From contig NZ_LVWJ02000011.1 of the NCBI RefSeq assembly GCF_001625015.1, forward strand, positions 2,501 to 66,500: a DNA stretch of 64,000 nucleotides, given 5' to 3'. This stretch comes from Lewinella sp. 4G2 (lineage in GTDB: Bacteria; Bacteroidota; Bacteroidia; Chitinophagales; Saprospiraceae). The stretch's first letter is position 1. Every line of letters starts with the position of its first letter. The translations under genes were made by a program, and so were the position numbers. The notes beneath the pieces were generated by a model. That model saw nothing but the letters and a program-made list of their open reading frames with translations, was not told where the DNA came from and searched no databases. This document shows, one piece after another, positions 47,611 through 56,900 of this stretch.

Positions 47611-48399
47611 TTGTTCGCTTCGCTCCATTCTACTCGCTACAGCCTATCCCTATCGGGGTTAGCTCTGTTCCTACTGCTGAGCACCTGCGTCAGCGCCCAA
47701 ATCGTCAACATCGAGGACAAACGGCGGAGTCTGGACAGCCTGGGGTGGCACGGGCAAATTGATCTCGGGGCGAACCTGACCAAGAACACCAATTCGGTAA
47801 CTACCCTGCAGGGCGCACTGCGGCTGGACCGGCTCGGAGAACGCGGCAACGTCCTCCTACTCAGCGATTACCGGCTGGTTCAGGTGAGTGGAAGAAACGC
47901 CGTCAACGCCGGGTTTCTGCACTTGCGTTACGGCTACGAACCGAAGGATAAATGGCGGTGGGAGAGCTTCACGCAGATCCAGTACAACGAGCAATTACGG
48001 CTGACGCTGCGGTACCTGATCGGTACGGGTGTCCGGCGGAGGCTATACAAAATCAACGGATACCGAGCTTACGTGGGCGCGCTGTACATGTACGAATACG
48101 ATGAGTTGAGCGAGTCCAGCATCATCTATCGGGACCACCGGCTGAGTAATTATCTCACCCTCCGATTCCCGTTGACGGATGACATTACCATCTCCAGCAC
48201 CTCTTATTACCAACCGCGTTTGCCGGAGTTTAATCTCGCCCGGCTCTCCACCGTAACCTCCCTGGTGATGGCTTTCAATAAGCGCCTTCGCCTCACGAGT
48301 ACTTTCAACCTGACCTACGACGAGCGCATTAACCGTGATTTGCCGGAGGTACCCATCACCACCTACAGTTGGGTAAATGGGCTCAGGTACACCTTCTAA
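47611..48399 (+). CDS. Outer-membrane protein, DUF481-like
   Basis: 262 residues, TTG start at 47611. Signal peptide with LFLLLSTCVSAQ, then HGQIDLGANLTKNTNSVTTLQGALRLD and a regular beta-strand protein ending ...YSWVNGLRYTF with the terminal Phe of a barrel. The start and alternating pattern suit the DUF481 family of outer-membrane proteins. Role unknown. Six bases after the DUF6580-like gene, so probably co-transcribed. Confidence 0.75.
   Translation: MFASLHSTRYSLSLSGLALFLLLSTCVSAQIVNIEDKRRSLDSLGWHGQIDLGANLTKNTNSVTTLQGALRLDRLGERGNVLLLSDYRLVQVSGRNAVNAGFLHLRYGYEPKDKWRWESFTQIQYNEQLRLTLRYLIGTGVRRRLYKINGYRAYVGALYMYEYDELSESSIIYRDHRLSNYLTLRFPLTDDITISSTSYYQPRLPEFNLARLSTVTSLVMAFNKRLRLTSTFNLTYDERINRDLPEVPITTYSWVNGLRYTF
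47681..47697 (-). repeat. Dispersed-repeat variant inside a signal-peptide coding region
   Basis: GCACCTGCGTCAGCGCC, identical to 42950-42966 and to the intergenic copy at 20824-20840. Encodes STCVSA at the signal-peptide end. Confidence 0.6.
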
Positions 48400-48513
48400 T
48401 GCTCCTACCAAAAGCACCGATTACCAGCCATACCGTATCTTGAGCACCAGCCCTAATAGGATGATTACTCGCTACACTTTGCGATCCCGGGCAACCAGCA
48501 AAAGTTTAATTTG

Positions 48514-49254
48514 ATGAAGGGTAACTATAAGTTCACCAAATTCCCGATCGAAGGTGATACCCAGGAATCTACGGCGGCGGAACTTTTGGAACTACTCGAT
48601 ACCAACTGCCGCCAGAACGGTCTCCTCCCCACCGATAACGCTAGCGATGCGCACTTCGTCGCTTTAGTGATGCTCGGGGAAGCGAATTGGGTCCATTTCG
48701 ATTCAAAAGGCCACTACCAAGCCCTTGACGAGACGGACTACCTACCCGTCATCCACGACCTCAGTAAATGGCGAGATTCAGTTACCTGTTGGGTCTACGG
48801 CAAACACGGCTACACCCTGCGCCGCTATCACCTGGGTCACCTCAAAGGCCAGTGGGCCAATCTGAACGCTACGAATGAGTTCGACTCGATGGACGAAGCG
48901 GAAGATTGGTTGCCCCGCTTCGAAAATTGGAAAGATCTCGTACAGGAAGACGTCACGGAACAGACCTTTTATCAATCCTTACCGCCGCCTACGGTTGCCG
49001 GAAGTCCCGTGCCAACCTACTCCACTCCCCCCGCCGAGATACCACAACGAATAGCAAATCTTTTCGGATGGGACGAGCGGTTCAACGATGCCAGTGTAGT
49101 CGTCGATCCGGCTAACAGCCCTGACTTGGTCCGCTTTGGTTACCGGTCCGCCACTGGTGACTACGCCAACGAAAACCTCGGTGTGCGCACGTTTGTCCGC
49201 TGCTACGCCCACCCCGATCCGCAAGACCGCTACAGCCGTCATTGGAATAAATAA
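48514..49254 (+). CDS. Hypothetical soluble protein
   Basis: 246 residues from ATG 48514 (a TTG precedes it directly). No signal peptide or membrane helix. Notable sequence: LLELLDTNCRQNGLLPTDNASDAHF, DLSKWRDSVTCWVYGKHGYTLRRYHLGHLKG, a Pro-rich linker (LPPPTVAGSPVPTYSTPP) and a C-terminal part rich in aromatic residues. I do not recognise the family. On the same strand and 33 bases before the M23 peptidase gene. Confidence 0.6.
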   Translation: MKGNYKFTKFPIEGDTQESTAAELLELLDTNCRQNGLLPTDNASDAHFVALVMLGEANWVHFDSKGHYQALDETDYLPVIHDLSKWRDSVTCWVYGKHGYTLRRYHLGHLKGQWANLNATNEFDSMDEAEDWLPRFENWKDLVQEDVTEQTFYQSLPPPTVAGSPVPTYSTPPAEIPQRIANLFGWDERFNDASVVVDPANSPDLVRFGYRSATGDYANENLGVRTFVRCYAHPDPQDRYSRHWNK

Positions 49255-49287
49255 CTACGCGTCGCACCTTAAACTTTGGCTGTATTC

Positions 49288-49974
49288 ATGAACGATCTAG
49301 TTAGCTGGATGGGCTCTACTTTATTTAAGCCCGTGCCTCCCGTGGATTTAGCCGGACGATCCTGTGTTTCGTTAGATCTTTCTAGTACTAATTTTGCCCT
49401 TCCAGAGCTTTCGCATCTAGACCGTCTGCCGGCTTTCGAAGAGAAGATTACGGCACTGCTCACCGCGCAGCGGGCAGATTTTGGTATTGGCGGTTATGGC
49501 GAAGTCCGATCCCTGTACACGACGGATGACTTCTCGGTACTAAGCAACGGCCGCAAGACTTACCGTACCGTCCACCTCGGCATCGACGTGTGGGGGGCAG
49601 CCAGTACACCCGTTGTGGCGCCACTGGACGGCAAGGTATACCTGGCTTTTCGGGATGCTACCACGGGTGGCTATGGACCCACTTTAATTTTGGAGCATCG
49701 GGGGCCAGGCAACCTACCGTTTTATACCCTCTACGGTCATTTAGATGAATCCAGTTTGACTGATATGTGGGCGCTGCCGCAGGTGCGATCGGGGGACCAG
49801 ATCGCCACCTTCGGAGGTACGGAGGTGAATGGAAACTGGCCACCCCACCTCCATTTTCAGGTGATAACGGACTGGCTGAGTTATGAACCAGCAGACTTTC
49901 CGGGAGTAGCACTCGCTAGCGACGCGGAACGACTGCTGGCCGTGTGCCCGGACCCCGCACCGTTCTTTGGATAG
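49288..49974 (+). CDS. M23-family peptidase with a repeat-encoded segment
   Basis: 228 residues from ATG 49288. The zinc ligands are HLGIDVW (HxxxD) and HLHFQ (HxH), with GHLDESS between, the LytM/lysostaphin pattern of peptidoglycan endopeptidases. There is no signal peptide, so it may act on a cytoplasmic substrate or have another role. The stretch WALPQVRSGDQ, where family members read something like KVGQKVKKGD, is encoded by an exact copy of the dispersed 17-bp repeat (49770-49786). Confidence 0.85.
   Translation: MNDLVSWMGSTLFKPVPPVDLAGRSCVSLDLSSTNFALPELSHLDRLPAFEEKITALLTAQRADFGIGGYGEVRSLYTTDDFSVLSNGRKTYRTVHLGIDVWGAASTPVVAPLDGKVYLAFRDATTGGYGPTLILEHRGPGNLPFYTLYGHLDESSLTDMWALPQVRSGDQIATFGGTEVNGNWPPHLHFQVITDWLSYEPADFPGVALASDAERLLAVCPDPAPFFG
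49770..49786 (+). repeat. Dispersed 17-bp repeat, exact copy, inside a coding region
   Basis: GGCGCTGCCGCAGGTGC read in frame as W-A-L-P-Q-V-R within the M23 peptidase, between the GHL motif and the second zinc site. The reading frame stays open. Confidence 0.9.
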
Positions 49975-50001
49975 GTTCTTAAATGATTCAACTTAAGCCG
50001 A

Positions 50002-50787
50002 CTAAAGGACGGCCCGCTCCAGTTTATTGAGGTACTGGCTACTCGTCTCCTTCAAGTAGATCCCCAGGCTGATCGCTGTTTTATCCAGTAGATTAACGTC
50101 GAAGAACTCATAGTCCAGGTGGTGTTCCCGGCCGGAGGTCAATTCCTCCCGCTGGCGGACGATGAGCTCATACTCCGAAACGCTAATGTTATCGACGCCG
50201 CCAGCGTTGACGTAGGTCTTGATCCGGCGCTCGGTATCCTTCAGACCGGTGTGTAAAATCTGCAGGTTGTTACAAGCATCCGCCAGCACCCTGCGCTGGA
50301 GGTTGATTCCATTGATAGCCCGAGTGATGTCGGACTGCACGGCTCGGTCTGTTTTTTCAACGGAGTAATAGTTCTTGTCGATATCCCGATTGAATTGCTG
50401 TACCGTTGCTAAATGGAGAATGGCCAGTTCTCGCATCGGAGCGGCAATCAGGCGAAATTTCTTCTCCTTCAGTGCGTGGTACTGCCGCTCGCCGGCAAGT
50501 GATCCCCTATCCTGAGGGTCATCCATGATGAAAAACATGCGGGCCACGTTACTCTTCACCTTGTGATCCGCTACGGAAAGCTGGCTCAGTAACTGACTGA
50601 ATTTGGCGGCCTGCACATTGAATGCTTCAATATCCTCCAGGATCTCATCGAGCGGTTCGGGGCCGGTATTCAGGAATCGAGGATCATCAAGATCAACCGT
50701 CGGTTTGAACCCACTTGTTTCCGCTTTCGGCGTTGACCGCTGCTCACCGTCTTCAGACTTCAGGATATCGTCGTAGGGGTTAGGCAT
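50002..50787 (-). CDS. Hypothetical helical protein
   Basis: 261 residues. An acidic, disordered N-terminus (about 1-45, MPNPYDDILKSEDGEQRSTPK) precedes a mostly alpha-helical protein (EPLDEILEDIEAFNVQAAKFSQLLSQL; DRAVQSDITRAINGINLQRRVLADACNNL) with coiled-coil character. No membrane segment or signal peptide. I do not recognise the family. It follows the giant-protein gene on the same strand, after a strong terminator, so it is probably separate from it. Confidence 0.65.
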   Translation of the reverse strand: MPNPYDDILKSEDGEQRSTPKAETSGFKPTVDLDDPRFLNTGPEPLDEILEDIEAFNVQAAKFSQLLSQLSVADHKVKSNVARMFFIMDDPQDRGSLAGERQYHALKEKKFRLIAAPMRELAILHLATVQQFNRDIDKNYYSVEKTDRAVQSDITRAINGINLQRRVLADACNNLQILHTGLKDTERRIKTYVNAGGVDNISVSEYELIVRQREELTSGREHHLDYEFFDVNLLDKTAISLGIYLKETSSQYLNKLERAVL

Positions 50788-50849
50788 GCTGCACGGATTG
50801 AAGGATGAATACCAAAACTACAAACTGCGGGCCGTTCGGTTTGAAAATA

Positions 50850-50889
50850 CGGTGGCCACCTTCAATCAGTTGATCGAAGGTGGCCACCG
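50850..50889 (-). terminator. Terminator of giant gene A, 14-bp perfect stem
   Basis: CGGTGGCCACCTTC (50850-50863) pairs exactly with 50876-50889; on the minus strand it runs into TATTTTC. Confidence 0.85.
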
Positions 50890-50929
50890 GAATTGCTACT
50901 AAGCCTGCCGGCTTAATTGGTTTGAAGAA

Positions 50930-53900
50930 TTAGTCACGGCTACCGTCCCAGAAGAAGCTGCCACAGTCAACCAGCAGGATCGTCGCTACGGTACGCGCAA
51001 CTACCGGGCCACAGGGGCCAGGCTGCTCATCACCGACGAAACGCAGGTTTACGAATCCAGCCTCAATGTCACGTGGTCCGGGAATGTACCGCGCCCGACC
51101 GGGCACCGTACCGTCCGTGACGAACTCACCGTCACCCAGGCTTTGGAATTCACCGCTTGCATCGGCTGGCGTCAACTGGATCTGTTCGCCCAGGTTGAAG
51201 CCCGTCGTACAGCCCGTGAAGTCCGTCAGTTCAGCCATCACAGCTTCTTCCACCGTTATGTTAAGCGTGGACGTGCCCATACACTGACCGTCGTTGAAGG
51301 AGAATTCTACGTCGTAGCTCATGTCCTGCTGCAGGTCGGTAATGACCGGCTCAACACTGTTCGGGTTCTCGATACCAACGGGGTTGATGATCTCAACGGT
51401 AATGTCTTCCTGCAGGGCCTGTGGGATATTGAGGTCAACTACCTGCGATCCCATATTACATACCGCGTAATCGTAGGGACCGAAGTCCAGATCGGGTACA
51501 GAAGAGAAGCCAATAGATTTCTCCAGGCTACAGGAACCGAAGGCGCCCGTGATGTTCAGCGGAACGGGAGCGTCCTCACCAAAGCCGGGGTTCAAGCTTA
51601 CCGTCACTTCATTCGTCATCTCATCAACCGTCACCGTTCCGGCGCTTAATGGCTCGAAAGCGTAGTTAAGGTCTGCACACAGACCACCGAAGGTGAAGGG
51701 CTCACCGGGACAAAGGACTACGTTGTCACCCAGGTCGTCCAGGAAGTCGGGCAGTACTTCGGGGAAGGGAAGTACGGATTCGGAACAGGTACATCCATCA
51801 GCCTCGATGACTAGGAGGAGCGGACAGATATCCGCCTGGTTGACACCGGTGAAGGTGCCCATGAAGGTTTCCGTAGCGTCCTTTTCTAGCATTACTGCTT
51901 GGACTTGTTCGGTACTAACCATCCGGTCAATATCGCGGTCCAGTTCACCGTCGCCATCTACGTCAGTAAAGAGGCTCAGCGTCACGTCGTCGTCGAAGTC
52001 ATCGCTTTCGGCGGTGAAGTCGAAAGTGAAATCAACGTCGAATACGCCGGGTACGTCCGTACAGGCGGCATTGAGTGTCGCTTCTTCGGCCGTGACGGCG
52101 GGAACTACCTCGAGTTCGAAGTACAAATTATCCGTTGTGCTGACGGGGATCTCACAAACTTCACCGGAAGTAGCACAGGTCACTTCGATGCGCGTGATTA
52201 CCGTTGCGCCAACGAAGTAGGGGCCACAATCCAAGTCACCCACCACAAATGGAATCTTGAGGCAGACGAAGCCACCTTGCGGCAGTTCAGGAGCGGGGAA
52301 GCAGAGTTGCTGATCACCGCTAGAATTGATGTCAGTCGTGGTGATGTCACCCGCTTCCACTTCGTAGCCGGTTGGCGCGATGGCCATCAGGCTGTCGAGG
52401 TTGAGGGAGATGCCCGCGGGCAGGCGAACACAAATTTCGGCCTCAGCAATGTCAGCCTTACCGACATTAGCTGCCGTTACGGTGATCGCGTCACCAGCTT
52501 CGGAACAGCTCACTGCCAGCGGATCCTGGTCGGCATCCACCTGGAAGAAGACGGCGGGTTCGGTGCCCGGTAGCATCACGTCGATGTTCTGGCTGAAGGC
52601 CAGGTCACCTTCGTAGTCAATGGCACAAGCGGCGTCACCACGGGGGCGGCTTACGATGGGTACACCGGAAGTGAAGTCACAACTCGTAGCGGCCGTAAAG
52701 GTGATCGTCAGCACCTGGCCGGGCTCGAAGCCGTCGGGGCCGAAGAGTGCGTTGATCTCGGCTTGATCAAAGACGCTTCCCGTACCGAATACGGCGTCGG
52801 TGGTCGGGTCGTTCGTGGGGTCAGATAGGGCACTCATGGCACCACCGGTAACGCTACCCATGAAGTTGCTCACGTCGAGCCCTTCGGGGATGTACACTAC
52901 GGGGTTAAAGTTGCCAATGGGAGAAGTACCGTCGTTGAAGAACTGAATGTCAAACTCTTCTTCAGTACACAGCGGCACGCTCATTGGCTCATCGTAGCTC
53001 GTTGAGATATTCGCCTGGCCACCGATGTAGCGGTAGCACTCGCCGGTTGATCCACAGTCAGGCATGAAGGCCACAAAGGCAGCGGCGGCCTGTTCGGCGT
53101 CATCGCTACATCCGATGATGGGGAAGGCACAAATTTCGGCGGCGGCACAGAACTCCAAATCAGTCTCTAAATCGAAAACGAAGGCTTCACCGGCGGCAAG
53201 GCCGGCAGGGATTACCAGGGCGTAGACCGTGCTGGTGTCCGTTACCAATGCTTGAGTGAACATGAGGTCGTCACCATTGTCGCGGGTGATACCATTGAGT
53301 ACCGCACCGTTTCCTACGGTAATGGCGATTACGCCTTCCAGTGGAATGGCGGGGTCGTTATTGATTACCGTTGCGGTGTTAACCTCATCCATCATCGGCG
53401 CATCCTGCAGCGCACCGCCGGGGGCAATCGTCAATGTAGCCGACTGGGGTTCGGGAGCGTTGATGATCTGGTACATGACCTGGTTGCCAATACTCCGGTG
53501 GGGGTTGATCTCATCCATGTCGTTATCGGGGAGACGCTGGAAGGGGAAGTAAAACAAGGTATTATTCCGAGGGATACCATTAAAGAATCCCCGATCTGGG
53601 TCAACCAAATCACCGTTGTTATCTCTCACCTTACCATCCCAGTAACCGTCACCTGCGGTAGTACGTTGCCGGTAAGGAAAGAATTCGTAATCCGGTAGGT
53701 GCTTATTAGCCCAGGAATAGGTGGCCGTAAGCGTCGGCAAAGGTTCGTCCGCACATACTCGTAGTAGTGGGACTCTAATGACTACACTATCCGTAGTTGG
53801 GCCCCCAACGGCAATCAGAGGAATACTACCTCCTACCGTAGTCACGTCATCTTCGCCAAAGTCGAAATTATCGTAACCATCCGCGCGAACACCATCCGCG

Positions 53901-56900
53901 AACTCAGCGTCCGTAAACCGTACCTGGCCAATCCCAGCGTTGGGTGCAAATGCTGGAACACCACCGACTACTGCGGAATCGACCGCAGTACTTGTATCAG
54001 CGAATAGAGGAATTGGATCCTGTCCAATCACGTCCACGAAAGCTCCACCGTTGAAGTAGTAGGGACTAGAGATATCAAGTACAATCTGCTCAATACCCGT
54101 GATTGGACGCACCTCGTTTGGGTACCAACCAGCAGGTACGGCGTCATTGACGAATGGAATAGCAATTTCTGCATCACAGCCATCTTCCGAGTACTCAATT
54201 CGCGGCTGTGCAGAAATTTGGGGATCAAAGAAATTGAAAACCGTAGGGATCTGAGGGCAACCCTGTTCAAAAACTCCAGCAAAGATATTTGCGCCTCGAT
54301 TGGAAAATTGCTCCGCAAAGAAGTACCCAGTAAATGTTGTTGGAATTTCTGGATTGGGAGCGCCATTCACCATATCAACCTGTCCGGGGTTATCAATTAA
54401 GACAGTAGTCCACACGGCCTCAAATTCGTCGCCGGGCAAAAATTCTCCGCCGATGGCGTCCATAAACTTTTGGGCTGCATTGGCTTCTCCAATTCGCCCC
54501 GGATCACCACGAAAAATAAGTTGTAGGCGCTTACCATCTCGCTGATCAAGACTGTTTTCTCCACCACGACTATAAGTATATCCACCATTAGAGAAGCCAG
54601 GATTAGACACCTCACCTACTCCATAGGTGTTATCAAATCGAGGGTCAGTCGATTCGCTACCAGCGACTAAGACACCCGTTTGAGCTAATGGCCCATTTAT
54701 AAGACCGGAAAATTGATTCCCGATGTCAATTCGCATGCCATTTCTGATTAATGTAAATGACTGTAAGCGGGTGAGTTGGTGGTCAAGGACGGTAGGATAA
54801 TTATCAGCCGCGTTCCAGTTACGGTTTCCTGGAATTTCCATCTGAGTTTCAAAACCAATCTGGCGCCAATCATTATCAGTACCTGCCAACTCACCGTCAA
54901 AGCGAGTGCTCATAGCGGCCTGGTCCTGGATACGCCACAGCGTAGTCAGTTCGATGGTGTCACCCGCTAGTACGTTTTTACCTTGAGGGTCAAGGGTATC
55001 AATTTCGGGCACTAGGGTAGTACGGGTATCATCTGTGAAACCACGGCTTATCCGTCGGCCGAACACTTGTGTATCTATATAACAATCACAGTCACAGTCA
55101 TCAGGGTTTGCTTGCAAATTACTGGAGGATCCCGTAAGGGTTGGGCTACAGGCACAGTCACCAGTAGGACAGGTTGATGAAATAGACCCTGCCAAAATGA
55201 GAATTTGGAGGGGGGAACAGTAATTCGTATCCAACGTCACGTCAAAGGTGAAGAAATTATCTTGCCCTTCAGCCGATGACCCCGCAGGCCCTGCAATTGT
55301 AAAGGTCAATCCTTCCTCAGAATAAATCAACGCAGTGTCAGCATCAGCAATTGGCGTAACCACACCTCCGGTTTCGAAGTTAATGTTGCTAATGACTATG
55401 TCATCCGTCAATTGAGGAGTACCCACGAATGAAAATACCCCATTTGCCTGCCCATCGTTATTAGGGCATTCTGTTAATGGGTTGGGACCAAGGTTATACT
55501 GAAAACGCAGATTGCGGGTACTCACTAGCGGCACATTACATCCGTTCGTTTCGTTACGCCCGATGAAACCAAAATTGTATCCCTCCAAAGTTCCGGCCAG
55601 ATCGTCCGTACCGTTAACAAAAGAAGAGGTAGAGGCTGCATTAAACTCAGGAGCGTCGGTATCCGTATCGCGAGCGTTAGTAGCACGCGTACCACAGCCA
55701 CGACGGCCATCTACGCGGACTTCATTAATCTGACAGTCCTGGTTACTGCCAGCAGCAGGAGGCGTAGCGGAATCTTCAGCATCACACGTAATTTCGTAGA
55801 AGTAGCGAAGCGTGAACATGTCACCTGCAGCCAAATCGTCAAAATTACCGTCTCCGTCTAAATCTTGTAGGGTTGAGCTTGTCAGCTCCGAGTTACCGCG
55901 CAAATCAATACGAACGGTACCGGCTACATTGGCGGTTGCTACTCCTTGATTTGTAAATTCATCAGCGGTGAACAGACGAACAGCGCTTTCCGGAATTGTA
56001 CCTTGCTCGTTTCCGTCTTCGTCCAAGACCAGGATACGATCCAAGGCAAATGTTGTGGAAGCACATGCACGCAAGGTGATGATCAGATCCCGGATCTCAC
56101 CGATCACTTCATCATCATTCGTGGTTCCAATATTTACGTCGAATACGTAAGGAGCGTCCGCACAGACATTGGGCAGGCCATCCTGTGGAAATTCCATATC
56201 GTCGGCTTCTACTGCAGTGCGGTCGTACTCGACTGTCAGAAACCCTGGTAGATTAAAGGTATTGCCAACAGTAGCCGTCTCGTTCACATCGGCAGGGCCA
56301 GTACACACTTCACCATCACATGCGCTAACGACCGTATAGATCGGGCTGAAGTCAATGTCGGGGTAACACTCTTCAAAAGTATAACAGACCGTTATCGCAT
56401 CCGTCTCATTGAACATGAGCGGGTCATCACTTAAATCGACGTTGGCTTCGAGACGACCAGTTGCCGCGTCGATAGTAAAGTCCGTGCCTTCTTCCAGGTC
56501 GGCACCACCGTACACGACGCGAGTAATCGTGATGCCTTCATCAAAACCGTAATTATCGGCGGTAAAAATGAATCCAGTTGCGCCACTATTAAGGCCGGTG
56601 TTGGTGACCGTGATGGCCTGGCAAGCATCATTTCCCGGTAGGCCAAGTTCAACGAGACCAGGCAGCGGTGCTGTAAACTGCACTCGTGGAATAGCAACGT
56701 CGCCACCGTAGGTCTCAGGTGCGGTGTACTCTCCTTCACAGGCTACCCCAGCGGCGCTGGTGTACTCCCACTGGTAAGTGATATTTGGTGGATTGGCTTC
56801 CAGGTCTGAGCCACACTCCGCGCGAATTCCGAAACAAACATAAACAGCGCCACTATCGCGGCTTACCGAAGAGATCAGGAAGCTGGGTGCTTCCGGGTTT

